From Viscum album (lineage: Eukaryota; Streptophyta; Magnoliopsida; Santalales; Viscaceae): a stretch of 64,000 nt of DNA. The stretch is from positions 1,717,726,889 to 1,717,790,888 of the forward strand of contig OY728125.1 of assembly GCA_963277665.1 (NCBI GenBank). Direction: 5' to 3'. The position numbers and the translations under genes are program-made. The stretch's first letter is position 1. Every line of letters starts with the position of its first letter. The notes beneath the pieces were generated by a model. That model had not been told where the DNA came from. It saw only the letters and a list, made by a program, of their open reading frames with translations, and did not search any database. This document shows, piece after piece, positions 43,700 through 56,689 of the stretch.

Positions 43700-45950
43700 A
43701 ATAGTTTGTTTAGAGTATCTAAATATAATAATCTATTATATTCATCATGTGTGTGTTTATTTAATGTATTGAATATTCATGCCTAAATCTATGATATTTA
43801 TGTATCCAATTCCTTAGTCTCTATTGTTTGTATTTGATGAATGGTTTATTTAATGTTTAGAATCTAGGAGGATAAAAATTTAGTGAGAACTCAATGTATG
43901 TTTTTATATACATGCATATTGATATACATAATAAAATGTTTAAGTATAAGTCAAATTAAACGAAACAATTTAGGAATTTTAATAAAGAATATGGTGAGTG
44001 GTTTACAAACAATTACATACTAATGTGGATACTATAATAAAATGTGGTTTTGAAAAATGGTTCCTAGTGGTTAGAAATTTGTAAAGGAAACACTCAAATA
44101 TAATTGATCATTACCTGGTGAATGATACTAGGCCCTTATACACACCTTTTTCGTCACTCCTAGGGGATATTCATTGAAAATTTACAAACGTTCTACGAAC
44201 CATAATGAATGATTTAAATATATTACCTTGAATATCCTTGGTGAATCCTGATGTTTCATAAAATAAAAAGTAGGTGAAATGATTTAGAAATCTCAGTTTT
44301 TTTTCATGATATATGGTTTTAAACTGAGAATATTGTTCCCCAAATGATGATTTTTTATTTTAGATAATGCAGGGAACAAAAATGGACTGGGTTAACATTG
44401 AATATGGTTTAGAATTTGTTGATGATAAACCTAATTTCATAATGATGACAGTGATTGAAATTTGTGATTTTTCATAATTAAATAACACAATATATGATTT
44501 ACAACATTCTCATCAACCAACTATCAAACAACCCAACAAAAAGAATAATATAGTTGACTTAGATCTCATTTCTTGGATACTATAGAGGAAAGAACATTTA
44601 GTCTCGTATATGTCAAGAATATGGGAAGAACCACTCTAGGGAATGGCTCAATGGGAGACAAAAATGTTTTTAGTGAAAAAAGAAGAAAAAAATAAAGTAA
44701 TTTTAGAATAAAAATGAAATGTTATATTAGTGAAATGGATCAAAACAATGGTTTTTATAATGATTTATCAATATTAAAATTTTATAATTGTGGAATGTAT
44801 GACAATTATGAAATTCAATGTCTTAAGTTGAATTCTCTTGAAACGAATGAGAAAGGTGATATCTGTGATGGTTATATTACTCAAAATTAAGAGATAATAA
44901 ATGATATAAGGAAGTTATTTTCTATAATAACTATATTTTTATGATAATTGTTTTATGAATGATTAAATTTAAATTTATTAGTGTTACTACCAGATTCATA
45001 TTTCATATTATCAAAAATTTGTATTATGTATTTAGATGATGAGTCATAGTTAATGGATTACGAATGAAGTGGAATTATTAAAGGGTTTTTGAATGGTAAT
45101 TCAAGATATATGACTAATGAAATATATATGCATTTTCCAAAAAATGTATTTAATTTGTTATTTTAAAAATATATTAACAGGTTTTGATGACCTTGAAATG
45201 TGATTTAATTGAGATAAGATATTTTATGGAAATCACATGACTAAAGAATGATAACCATTAATATGTTACTAATGTTGAAAAAATGGTGTTTAGTTTGTAT
45301 AAAGAATTTATTTTTAGGAATAAATTAAATTCGATAGTTTTTAGGACCTTGGAACTGATTGAGGATTTTTGGATAAAGTGATTTATGTAATCATTTTTGG
45401 AATTTATTTGTTTTTTGACTTAAGGAATATATTCAATAGTATGTTATTTTATTCAAGGAATATGGATGGATATAAATTTTATTTTATGTTTTATTGTAAT
45501 AATGATTATTACCATTTATTGGGAGAATATATGACTATTGGATTCCCATATTTGGAATGAGGGCATTTAGAACTACTTAATGATATTTTGTGGATTAATG
45601 TTAAGTTTATTTTGGAAAATTTAGTTACATTGTTATAAATTTTGAATATTGGATTGGTCATGTGGTTAACTATTTATGAATTTTTTTTTGTTAAACTGTA
45701 AACGAGTATATAGATATTAACATATAACATCATTATATGAATATTTATGAATATTGGATAAATTGTTCGTACCATTTTTTTGGGATGATAAATGGAGATA
45801 AAAGTAATAAATTATTTTTTTATTATAAATCTTTTGATCAATTATTCATTCAGTTATAAAGAATCATATTTATTTCATGGATAATGAGATAAAGTGAAAT
45901 TTCATTATATCATAACCAAAATAGTTAATTCTATGTACATTATATAGGAA
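43700..45950 (+). other. Element C interior, nothing recognised
   Basis: AT-rich sequence between the 5' LTR remnant and the integrase tail. No gag, protease, RT or RNase H motif could be read. A splice-acceptor-like TTTTTTATTTTAG followed by AATGCAG lies at about 44350-44372. Confidence 0.4.
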
Positions 45951-45959
45951 TGAATAATC

Positions 45960-46310
45960 CTCGGTATATCGGTCCCTTTGGTATTTCTGACCACATAAGG
46001 ATAGTACCCAGTCAATTAGAGCATCAAAAAACCAATATCAAGTCCACTATGCATTCCATGTATCTCTCCAAATGAATTATATACATGATCCATCCAATGT
46101 ATTGAATATATTATTTAGACTGATAGATATTCACATTTATGAGAAGGAACAATTGGTTTAGATTCTGCATCTTTTAGGGAATGTGATATGAAAGAGGACT
46201 ACTACAATTTTCAATTTTTTTATGGTGAAAAAACATACACAAGGAAGATATACAAGAAACTATGGAAGTAATGAGCAATAAGTATCCTCACATATTGGTA
46301 CCAATGTGAT
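45960..46310 (+). pseudogene. Element C integrase C-terminal tail
   Basis: The plus strand reads RYIGPFGISDHIRIVPSQLE, then ALPP-like decay and SMYLSK*IIYMIHPMY. This matches the conserved R-F-x-G-P-F-x-I...Y-x-L...H-x-V-F-H-V-S-x-L-x-K-Y-x-x-D-P block. It ends in EDIQETMEVMSNKYPHIL, which matches the E-A-T-W-E-x-E-x-x-M-x-x-K-Y-P-H-L-F end of Tekay/Del-like integrases. Stops and shifts are present. The polypurine tract follows within 30 nt. Confidence 0.75.
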
Positions 46311-46330
46311 TAATTTATAGGTTGAAACTC

Positions 46331-46346
46331 ATTTTATGGGGGGTAT
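46331..46346 (+). other. Polypurine tract of element C
   Basis: ATTTTATGGGGGGTATT lies between the integrase end and the LTR start, just as TTAAGGGGGGTAGAA does in element A. It shows plus orientation. Confidence 0.7.
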
Positions 46347-48150
46347 TACATATCAACCCCTAATTTTATGAAATATTTTTTCAAATAAATTTAACTTTAT
46401 TCTATAACTTGTGTTATGAGAAACACTGCATTTTAACCAAACACAAAACACAATTAAAATAGTATTAATAAATATAAAATTTGTTTAACATATATTTAAT
46501 GGATGGTATGAATATTAATATCTAAATTAGAAAAATATGTGGTTTAAAATGAATATAAAATGAGTTATTTGGTTACCAATTAAATATAAATAAAAATAAA
46601 ATCAATTTGATACTAATGGAAATATTTTTTTTGAAAACCTATTTGTATGCATACAAACATGATTTGCATGAATAAATTAAAAAAAATAATTTTTTTGAGT
46701 TTTTTTAATTAAATTTTTATATTATATACTGAATAATTTTTTCCCATTTATAATTTTTTTTCTAAATATGAGATATAAAATAACACAATGTTAAACATAA
46801 AACTGTATTTTTATAAAAATATGGTCTGCGTACTTTTTTGTACTTAGTTTAGAATTAATAATCAGAACTTTTTAATTATTTTTTAATATTTATCCTTCAT
46901 TTTAGAAATATTCATTTAACAATTTTCTTAGAGTGATTTTTTAATAAGATCAAATTTTCGATGCATAGGGAAATATACTTGTTTTTATTATAAATTTTCA
47001 TTTCATATAACGAATTTAATAAGATATAAATATTTTAAATATGGATTTAAAAGTAAAATTAGATATATTACATATATATTAATACAATTTATGTCATTGG
47101 AAACAATTTCATTGTTAATTTCCATGTGAAAACCTTTTAAACATCATAATTGGTTCTCTTTCAAAACCCACTTATTTATCGCGCCTAAAATATTTATTTT
47201 TAAACATTTCATTCAAATTATATGAATTTAGTTTAGTAAAATAGAATCCATATTTGGTATAAAATTTATATTATTTAAAAAAAAATTATTTTTCATTACC
47301 ATAAATAATCGTATCAATATAATTTTTTTTACAAATGCCAAATTTACAATGGGTTTACAAGGGGGTTGAACTAAAAAGACCCACACTAAAATGAACAAAA
47401 CAATTGTCCAAAACCCATTACATGGAACAGGTTTAACCATATAATGTCATTTGATCTAAAATATATCATGTTTTTGACCTTTTTAAGGTTAATAATGTTG
47501 GTAATCATTTTAATTTTTAAAATTTACATGTGTGACACCGACCTCAATTATAAATGGAAACCCCCTCCCCTAAGCACTTAAAACTTCCAAAAAACATTAT
47601 TTGAAAAAATAGCTACCCAAATTCAATCATTAATTCCCTCCCAAAGTAATAAAGGCATTATTAACATTATAAATCTAACATATTTTTATTTATTCTAAAT
47701 CTAAAGAGGATGTCTAAAAGAGAGGTAATGTTTCTAACTATGTGTTTTGGTTTTACTTCTTCCTCTAACTGATTCTATTATTTTTTGAATAATATTAAAT
47801 AACAACCCCATTACCTCATATATAATTACATTTCATTATATTAAGGGAATAATTTATATCCATCCCCATTTCAATTAATTATTATACAGAAGCATCATAT
47901 ATATGGTTGTATAATATATTTATAATAAACTTATATTTATCATATAATAGGGCTGAACATATATGATTGAAGTGGTGACTTATGGTAAATGACTTTATCA
48001 CACCTTTATTTTATATGAGACACATTCCATATTCACCACATGTTACTTTTATATGGTGTATATAATTCCCATAAATGTATTAGATATATACCAGCCGAGG
48101 GGAATGAAAAATGATATGTTTTTAATTATTTGATAGTTCATCATATTTTT
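46347..48150 (+). repeat. Element C 3' LTR, first part
   Basis: Starts (T)ACATATCAACCCCTAATTTT and continues to ACTTGTGTTATGAG, alignable with TGTAACACCCTGAGATTTTA and CTTGTGTTGTATG at the element A LTR start. A TATA-like ATTATAAATGG followed by ACCCCCTCCCC (47548-47575) and TAAAGAGGATGTCTAAAAGA with GAGGTAATGTTTCTAAC (47700-47740) match the element A promoter and leader. The triple-unit stretch is missing here, and the sequence jumps to the part matching 41650-41830. It ends where D-type repeat begins. Confidence 0.6.
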
Positions 48151-50405
48151 GAGCAGGGTTGTCTCACATTAGGATCATTAATTTTTTTAAATACCAATTT
48201 TAATTTAAATAAAAACTATTTTTTTTATTATTTTATGAAAATAATGGAATTGATTTATGGGTTTTCAACAAAATAATGAAATAAAGTGATGAAATTAAAC
48301 AAATATGCAATTGTATAATTTTGTTATAAATGAAATAACTCTTCCTTTATAGTTTTTATTATGGGATCAATGAATTTGAATGTTTTTTTGATTAATTATA
48401 GTATGATAATCCAATTTTGAATTATCATGATAAAATTACAATTAATTTATTTATTGGGATTAAAATGTTAAATTCTTAAAGAAAACTATATTCCACCACC
48501 TCCATTAAAAATGGTTTGTAGAACTCCTCAATTAAGTATGGGAACCATTCATGGAATAGGATCCATCATATATCATTTCATCCACTAAAGGGTTCAACTC
48601 TATTATATGAAGATCTTGTGTGTAGATAAATAGATGGAAAAAATTTAACCTGAATTATTGAAATGTTTTTTAGTTTAGTTTCATGGTGGAATATCACCAC
48701 AGACATGAACTTCTCTATTTATATCCAAAATATAAATAACACAATGTAGAATTCAAAGTGACACCACTGTCCTACACTAGGCAAACCCCTGAGTTAGCCT
48801 CACATTATTAGGAGTAAGAGGTCATGGGGGATATATGAGTTAAAATGAATAATATAATGTTGGAATGAACAATGAGATAATGAAACATATATGAAAAACG
48901 AGTGATATAACACAATAATTTAAATATGTAGAATGATTTAACATATAATAATATTTTTTATATAATAAAAATCTAATATATAAAAGATCATCTAACAATT
49001 GTCATATCCCATTCCATAGATCCTTTATTGCATAAAAACTATTTTTTATATTCAATTGTTGGAAACTTATCTTCTTAATTTTTTGGTATCTTTATATATG
49101 TTCACAATAATTGAATATATTTTTTTAAAATATATTAAACATTGATTCTAAAAAATTATCAAATGTTTCCAAATTTCAGTTCTATGATGAAATCCAAAGT
49201 ATCAGTAGCAGTATATACTATTACTATTCAAAAGATAAGAACACATATTTTGTTGATGATCTACTCTTGGATTGGCTTTCTAATTAACCAATGTGATATC
49301 TCATCCAATTATTGTCCAAAAAATCATTATTTGACATTATTCCTCATCTAATATTGTTACTTCATGACACACTATTCCGTGTATCAACAACTAATGCCTT
49401 GATATGTTGGTGGGGAATCTAATGTTTTCTAGGTGGTAGATCACTTATACTATTTCATGGTGCATAGTATTAGTGAAAAGGGAAATAATGTTGGTGCATG
49501 GAATGATATATAGTGGAGAAGGTGAAGGTTAATGTGGCCTCATTATTCCTATCCAGCCTTTATAGTGTTTTAATGGAGATCTTGATTTCTTAAAAGGTCA
49601 GGGCACAGTCATTGAAATAATTAGGGTTATTTTGATGTTCCCACAAGTCACCCAATGAAATATGGGGCCTCAGAAGCGGTTCATCACCTCGATGGAAAGC
49701 TATATTGTGGTAGAAATGGATGTTTTTGGTGTGTAGAAAATAGTGATGGTCATGGATGAATAATGGGAGTTGCAGAGAGCCATGGTGGGGAGGGTCGTAG
49801 TGTGAGGGAGCATGAAAACATGGTGAAATGACTCCTTTTGGTTAAATGCAAATAATACACAGGTTTTTTTGTTGTATATCAGAAATGACTAAAGGTTTGG
49901 TGAATGTTCATAATGAATTTTGTGCTGTTAGGAGCTTTCAATCCTACACTGGACTGGTCTCTCAATTACACATGCACACACATAGGGGGTCGCACCACAC
50001 TACTCCTCCCATGTGGGCTTTGGCCAGCCAATTCTCAAGTCTCATCTACTATCCAACATACCTATTATCCTTTTGTCCCTTATTCCTTTATTCTTCATTT
50101 GTATTTCTCAAGATTTCTATGTGGGTTCATTGTCCTTGAGGATGAGGGCTGACCATGTTATCCCATTTTTTAAGAGATTACGAATATTCATTCAAAAAAC
50201 TTTATGTAAAATTTAATAGAATATATAAAGAAATTAATAAAAATTAATAATAAATATAATGATTCATTTTATACCGATTTTAATTCTTATTTTTTATTTT
50301 TTGGATATAAAAATTTATTATGAGGTAATATTCACTAAATTCCATAAAAAATTCATTATAAATGATATAAAATTATTCCTGAAATATTAATGTGTCATAT
50401 ACCCC
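48150..50405 (-). repeat. D-family LTR-like copy 1
   Basis: One of three related blocks (with 50990-52275 and 61670-63930). It starts near GGTTGTCTCACATTAGG, as copy 3 does at 61677. It shares GTTAGCCTCACATTATTAGG-type sequence (48790-48820, compare 62328-62342), the ATGGTGGAATATCACCAC stretch, ATATGGGGCCTCAGAAG (49660) and an end near 50400 where TATACCCCCACACATAAAC reads as a polypurine tract on the minus strand. That makes it a 3' LTR of a minus-strand element. Similarity among copies is low, and the ends are approximate. Short open frames inside (for example 49846-50139) are not conserved. Confidence 0.55.
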
Positions 50406-50989
50406 CACACATAAACTATTAATTTCTCAAGCATTAAATATCAACATGGAAGTAAAAGGGATCCAATAATAACATTAATAAAATATCAAAAAAATTAAAC
50501 AAAATTATAATCAATTTTAAATAAAATGTTCAACAATTCATATAAAATATGAATTTCCTGTCCTTTTTAGTTGCTTAAATAAATGGATTAAAATTTGTTT
50601 CTCCTAATTCACCCTTGGCGTAAGATGTATGAAAATAAAATCCATCCCCATAATTTACATGTTTTGAATATTCTTATTCTAATTTTAAAAGTCTACAATT
50701 TGTCTCCATTAGACCATCATGGAAATATAAGATCTGTTATTGATCACTACAAGTGTTCAAAATAGTCTACTATTTCTTCTCAGCATTTTCAATAATCACC
50801 AAAACACTTCTTCCATTGGCCTTTGATCTCCTAATCAGTGTGATCCAAAAATGGGTAGAGGGAGAAACAATTTCTTAATCAAAGAAAATTTAAATATTCT
50901 AATTTTAAATAAAAATAATATCATATCAAATAAAAATTGTGAAATAGAAAATTTAAAACCATTTAACAAGTAAATAGTGATTAAAATAG
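50406..50989. other. AT-rich stretch between D-family LTR copies
   Basis: No protein or repeat likeness recognised, apart from the polypurine-like tract at its left edge. Confidence 0.4.
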
Positions 50990-52275
50990 TTTCATAAAAC
51001 TGGGGATTATGCATCATATATGGAAATATACCCTTCACCAAAAAAAAGAGTCTATCTATCCACTAATAAGGAAACAATAGTGGTAGTAGTTTATACTATT
51101 ACTGTTCACTATAATAGAAAACATCTACAGTTTATCATCTAAAACTTGTCATGCTTCCTCCCGAACCTCTATGATTTCTCCATTGTTGTTTATTCCCAAT
51201 GAATTATTTTCAAATGTACATTATAAAAAACCATTTCATAACGATACATCATTATGTGGAATGAACTTCAGATCATTGATATATCAGTGGTTCATCTATC
51301 ATTTTTACAATAGAGGATCATATCTACAGTAGAAAGGTTTATGGGATTGGTGAAATGTGCCATGTTTGTGTAAAATTGAATGATAGGAAGTGGAAAAGGT
51401 GAAGGCGAAGGTGGAACCACAATTCCCATCCTACAGTCACCATCTATAGATGGATCTCATTATTTTGTGGAAGGCATATGTGGCCTCATTTAAATCCTTA
51501 TAACTTTTTGAGGTCCCACAAGTCTCGCAATAAGATTCGGGGCCACTCTAGTTGTTCAGCAGCTCAATCACATTCTATCTTGTGTAAGAAATGGTGTTTT
51601 CAGTGTGTAGAAGATGGTGGATACTGAGGATGAAGGAAAAAAGTATAATAAATTTGTGGTGGGGAGTTTCCAATAATTAGGGAGTTCATGTACATGGTTT
51701 AATAACACTATTTTGTTTAATGTGAAAAATTACTGAATTAATTTTTTCCCACAAAGAAAATAGTCATGGTTATGGTGATTATTTATAATGAATTCCATAG
51801 TATTATAGGATCATTACCCTATAATTTGGTGGGATCTCAGATACTCATGCACAAACATATCAGGTTCTGCAGCTCTGCATGCCCCATGTAGAACTAGGGC
51901 CACCCGTTCCCATGGAACATTTACAGGCTACACCTATAGCTTATCTATATCTACCTCATTTGTTTATTGGCTAGAATGTCCACTATATCTGGATAAGTGT
52001 CTTCATGGAAATTAAGGTTTATTATTTTTCATGTTGGACCATTATTTTATAAACTATTATAAATCATTTCAAAACCATTATGTGAAATTTAATAGAATAT
52101 ATTATAAAATAAAAAAATTAAAATTAAATATTTTCATTCATTTTAATTTCATTTTAATTAATAATTAATAATTTAATTTTCTATATAAAACAATATATTA
52201 TAAGGTAATATCAATAAAAATCCACAAAAAATCATTATAAAACAGTTAAAATTATGAATGTAAAATGGTTGTCTC
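50990..52275 (-). repeat. D-family LTR-like copy 2, truncated
   Basis: Matches the second half of copies 1 and 3. ATACTATTACTGTTCA (51091-51106) matches ATACTATTACTATTCA (49215-49230). GTGGCCTCATTTAAATCC (51481) matches GTGGCCTAATTTAAATAG (63131). It ends GGTTGTCTCA at 52275, directly followed by AATACCCCCACCC, a polypurine tract on the minus strand. Its first part is missing. Confidence 0.55.
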
Positions 52276-54350
52276 AAATACCCCCACCCAAAAACTGTGG
52301 TTGTCCTAAAACAATAAATAAAAGCATTGACATCAAGGGTAACCAATTTTACCCTAACTCAAATCTCAAAAAAAAAATTACAATTAATTTTACGTCAATC
52401 ATTCAAAAAATGCCCAAAAATATCAACAATTTTTTTTAATTTTCCAAGAATCAATCTAGTGATATATTTTAATTTTTTTTCAGTGAATCTAATGGATCAT
52501 ATCCATTAATTCATCACGTTTCTCAAATTGTTAATAAGAATAATGTGAAATCAAAATATACATCACCTTTGGATATTGTATCTCATCAAACATGATATAA
52601 CTCAATTAGATTTACTCTCGTATCATTAGAACATACCACTAATCCATATGTTTTTAAGGGAACATCTTTTTTCAATATATAGTGAATAAATTCACATAGA
52701 ATCCTGGGGGATTTGCAATAAAGGGTGTAAGGAGTATGCGGATTATGGTTTATTGCATTTTGTGATTAAAATCTAATCCCTAAGGTGGTGTTTTATCGCT
52801 AAATTACAATTCATTATATCAACTGCATGTGTAATTAAATTATCTCAATTAAATTGTGAAAACTACTACATCCTAAGATTAATGTATGTTCGTGATCAAA
52901 TAAAGAACAATGAATGTTTTTTTCACCGATATGATTTTTTTCAATTATTATCAATGTTAATTCTAGAGAAATAATTACATCCATTACCAAACCACATATG
53001 ATAAAAATCATCTATTTAGTAATTGTGATTTTTAATTGACCTATATCAAAACCCATTTTTCATCAATTTATATTTAAGAGTGGAAAACAATATATATTAA
53101 ATAGTATGAATCAATAACATTTTTCAATTTCAAATAAGCATGATAACTTCACCAAACCATTTCCTTATAACGGGTTATATCTATTTTACAATGACACACC
53201 TAACACCAACACAATATCTTTAAAATAAAAAGCACATACATAGAAGAGGGTATAAATGTATAAAAATTGATTGAAATAAGTATCATGCATAAAAATATAA
53301 GTCATAGTCTATATGGATTAAACATAGATGAATATAAATGTGATATTGATGATAATTGTTTTTCAAATTTTTCCTCAGGCATTTTAATTATTTTAGTTTT
53401 ATATTCGAAACATTCATTGCAAGTTCTAGTTGGGGAATTCCTCATGATTACTTAATAAATACTCTTTATATATAATAAAAAATTAATTTTCCATAGATCC
53501 TCTCAGAAAAATTTGATTTTGGACATTCAATCATGACATGATTAATAGTATCAAATCAGTCGTCAGGATTCTCATAAATTAAAAACATGAAAATGAAATG
53601 GAAACTTTCATTTACAATAATGACATAATTTCCTCAATTCTTGTGTCTTTATTTTATTATCCACCCATCACTATAATACTTTAATTAAATATTTTATTCA
53701 TTCAATATAATTATCATTTAAATATGAAACATGGAATCTGAGGGTTCAAATGAAATTCTTGTCTCCTAGATAAGTATTGTAATTTACAAATTAATTCATG
53801 GTCAGAAAATATTTTTTTACATAATTTCTTGAATTTATAGAATAAAATGATTATCCTAATCATATAGAAGTTGAAAACAAAAGTAATGAAATAATTATCT
53901 CAATGTTCTCTTGTATGTTTTTTAACTTCCTTCTCATTATTTGAGCTTCCTGGTGACTTTATTCATGGTGGTAACACAAACAAATCATTTTATTTTATGA
54001 TCCATTCAAATAAAGGTCAATGGATGTAGGGAAGAGGTGAATTTATCCCAAAATTGTAGTTCATAAAATAAATAAATCTTGTGTTTACTCCCTGAATAAA
54101 ATTTCGTTAATTTTGTTTTCTTGACCTAGAATCATGGGATGAAAGCAGGTTACATGATGGAGGGCTCTCTGATCCCCCACAAGTTCAGGTGTAGATTCCT
54201 GTGGACCTTTTCTTAACTCTTTTTATTGATAGTTAATAAGTTTACTTATTATTATCTCTTTAGCCAAGTGTCACTGTAGGTATTGAAATTAGTAACTATA
54301 ATGGGTAATTCCCACCAAGAATAATTATTATCTAACATTAAATTCATTCG
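52276..54350. other. AT-rich interior of D nest, nothing recognised
   Basis: Lies between the polypurine tract of copy 2 and the end of the integrase. In Athila-type elements this part can hold an extra open frame, but I see none here. Confidence 0.4.
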
Positions 54351-54399
54351 GTAAATGTAGAGTAGCATTTAATATCCTAATTTAAAGGACATTTCTTGA

Positions 54400-54874
54400 A
54401 TTAGTTTATATTGTTCCATACCTGTTAACTCTTTTTAAAAGCAACAGTTATCAAAATCCCCCTTTATAATTTAATACATTTATTATTACTGTAATTTTAT
54501 CTATTTACTATCACTCATTTAATCGATGCTCTTATTTTTAAAAGCCTATTATTCTTTATGGTCTAACTCCATTGGAAGATAAAAATTGTTTCTATAAGAA
54601 AACTGGAAGGAGATCATACCTATTCCTGTCTTATAAGCCAAATGGTATTCTCATAATGTGTTTTAATGATATTGTATCCAATTAATATTGTTTTGTTTTT
54701 TTTCACCAAAATATATTTAATATCTAAGGTGGACATTACAACTTGGCCATTTATCTATGGATGGTTGGGAAAATATGTTTTGTGATATACACTATACTTC
54801 TTAAGAATATCCTCCAAGTTATTGTAGAATCCACTATTCCATTGGTCACTAATGACGACCCTTGGAACTCTAAA
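54400..54874 (-). pseudogene. Element D integrase, second half
   Basis: Resumes directly after the CACTA element: RVPRVVISDQWNSGFYNNLE (second catalytic Asp kept), LKKYSVYHKTYFPNHP, NGQVVMS (Val where the catalytic Glu is expected) and, lower down, AYKTGIGMISFQFSYRNNFY and LPMELDHKE, matching the A-Y-R-T...P-Y-x-L-V-Y-G-K-x-C-H-L-P-V-E-L-E-H-K block. Stops are scattered. The frame continues across the CACTA insertion once one AAA copy is left out. Confidence 0.8.
54872..54874. repeat. CACTA target-site duplication, left (AAA)
   Basis: AAA before the left CACTA end; the same three bases follow the right end (56690-56692). Three-base duplications are typical of CACTA elements, although AAA is weak evidence by itself. 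Confidence 0.6.
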
Positions 54875-54889
54875 CACTAATAAAAATAT

Positions 54890-55150
54890 GAATTTTATCA
54901 GCGCTAGAAAAATGCATTAATAGCGCTGTTAATCGAGGCAAAGATAAAGGGGGTCCCATTTATCAGCGCTCAGAAAAGTGCTGAAAAAGGGGTCTTTTAT
55001 TTGCGCAGATAAAAGGTGTCTTTTATCAGCACTCAAAAAAAGAGTTGATAAAAGGGGTCCTTTATCAGTGCTTTTTTTATCGCTGATAAATGAAACCTTT
55101 TATCACCTATTTTAAATAGCACTGATAAAAGTCAAAAAAAGAATATATAA
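54890..55150. repeat. Subterminal repeats, left end of the CACTA element
   Basis: About nine copies of a TTATCAGCGCT-like word or its complement, several facing each other as hairpins (TCAGCGC...GCGCTGA). Variants with CAC for CGC are common. Confidence 0.8.
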
Positions 55151-55369
55151 TTCAGGGGATCTTTTAATAGCGCTTGAACCCCTTTATCATCACTAGGTGG
55201 ACCATTCTTGCGCACTGGACAACTCTCGTGCATTTCCTTTGCCTGCACATCCAACACATGCCCCCGATCACACCTCCTTTCTTCCACCTGAACTCAAACT
55301 TGCGACCTCCCCCTTGCGTGCCTGCACCTTTACCACTAATCCATTTCTTATTTTTTCTATTTAATGATA

Positions 55370-55800
55370 TATCTATTTATTTATATATATAGTTATATTT
55401 ATTTGTATATTAATATATATTCATATTAATATAAATATATTTAGTTATATTAATACATATATATTTATTCATATATTTATATATATAGTTATATTTATTC
55501 ATATAATAATATAGATTCATATTAATATAAATATATTTATTTATATTAATACATATATATTTATTCATATATTAGTATACATATTTATTTTTATATTAAT
55601 TTTTATATATATTTTTAGTTATAATTTTTTATCCATATATTTATTTGTATAATAATATACATTTATAATATTAGTTTTAAATATATTTATAAAATATGTC
55701 TTTTATGGGTGTTTATAAATAAATAAATAAATAAATACAGACATATATAAAACACACACACATACAGACACAGATAGACAGACACACACACACAAATATA
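55370..55800. repeat. AT-rich and simple repeats inside the CACTA element
   Basis: TATATTTATTCATATATT-like tandem units (55370-55660), an AAAT tract (55710-55735) and a CACACA/CAGACA tract (55750-55795). Confidence 0.8.
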
Positions 55801-56469
55801 TTTAGGAATAAATACATATATATGTGTATTTTAAAAGCCATAGAATGTTAAAACGGCCATAACTTCTAATACAGAAGCCGTTTTTAACTCCATATATATT
55901 AAAATCGATGAAAATGAAACAATATTTGATATTATATGTGCTACAAGCCTAACAGACATCCGGATCAGAAGTTATACTTGTTTGAAGGCTAACAAATCAA
56001 GGTATCACGACTAAAAACTCAGTGTTAGAGGACTTATGAAACTTTTTTTCCTCGAAAATTGCGACAAAGCTTTTCTTCAGAAACTGTCGCATATATATCT
56101 TCATAGGCTTCGATTTGATATGCTGTAGAGCTCAAACTAACACCTCTTTCAAAAGTTATGGCCATTTCATGTTTGAGTTACATTTTCAACTTATTTTAAA
56201 TCTTTTATTATTATTATTTTTGATATTTTGTGTCTTAAAATTGTTATTAAATGATTTTTAATGGATGATAATTAGAAAATTAATAATTAATTATATTTTT
56301 TAAAATATTTTAAAGCCATTTTCACTAAATTTAAAGTATATTAAATGTAATAGTCTATTCATACTTATCTAAAACATTTTTAAAAAATATATATTATATT
56401 TACATCAATATAAATATACTTATATAACAATATATTATTTTTCATGAATTTTTTTTTGAAACATAAAAT

Positions 56470-56660
56470 ATATCAGCACTAGGAAAAAGCGCTGATAAAG
56501 ACCCTCCTTATCAGCACTACTAAAAGAAGCGCTGATAAATGGGTCCCCTTTAATAGCACTAAAAAAATCACTGATAATGGGGGGGCCCATATCATTACTT
56601 TTTTAACACTAATAAAGGCCCTATTTTATCAGCACTTTTTTTAGCACTGAAAAAGGGTAG
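56470..56660. repeat. Subterminal repeats, right end of the CACTA element
   Basis: TATCAGCACTAGG, AGCGCTGATAAAG, TTATCAGCACTAC and AGCGCTGATAAAT and variants, about eight copies in alternating direction. Confidence 0.8.
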
Positions 56661-56689
56661 TGCATCTCTTGCCCATTTTTTTAGTAGTG

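Larger units (their letters stand above)
40430..43700 (+). repeat. Element C 5' LTR remnant
   Basis: Markers in the same order as in element A: a TATA-like site ATATAAAAC (40495-40503), CTAAGAGGTTTTCCAAAGAAG (about 40612-40632, compare element A AAAGAGGCGCTTCAAAGAAG), a hairpin (40752-40791), three GTACG units, AAG|GTAAGGG (41755-41764) and GAGATGGGTGGGACC (43095-43109, compare 8852-8866 on the minus strand). Distances after the hairpins are longer than in element A, so insertions are likely. The 3' end is uncertain. Confidence 0.5.
40400..48150 (+). mobile_element. Element C: ancient plus-strand relative of element A
   Basis: A highly decayed LTR element. The 3' end of an integrase (45960-46310) is followed by a polypurine tract (46331-46343) and an LTR start (about 46347) whose first bases resemble the element A LTR. 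A second block at 40400-43700 carries matching sequence, including a TATA-like site, the hairpin and triple-unit leader and the AAG|GTAAGGG splice-like site. Blocks 41650-41830 and 47890-48060 match each other as LTR copies would. Boundaries are approximate. The 5' LTR has lost U3 at the junction with element B, and element D sequence begins near 48150. Confidence 0.6.
54875..56689. mobile_element. Non-autonomous CACTA (En/Spm-type) DNA transposon, 1815 bp
   Basis: The ends are inverted repeats. The left reads CACTAATAAAAATATG, and the right, on the other strand, reads CACTACTAAAAAAATG, with 14 of 16 matching. Both ends carry many short subterminal repeats of TTATCAGCGCT/AGCGCTGATAA type (54890-55150 and 56470-56660), in both directions, as expected for transposase-binding sites. 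The middle (55370-55700) is AT-rich with TATATTTATTCATA repeats, then an AAAT run and a CACACA run. No transposase reading was found, so it needed an autonomous relative. It interrupts the element D integrase, with AAA on both sides. Confidence 0.88.

Noticed and set aside
49846..50216. Overlapping open frames of 67-97 codons
   Set aside because: They lie in a D-family LTR-like copy. The other two copies do not keep them, and no domain is visible.
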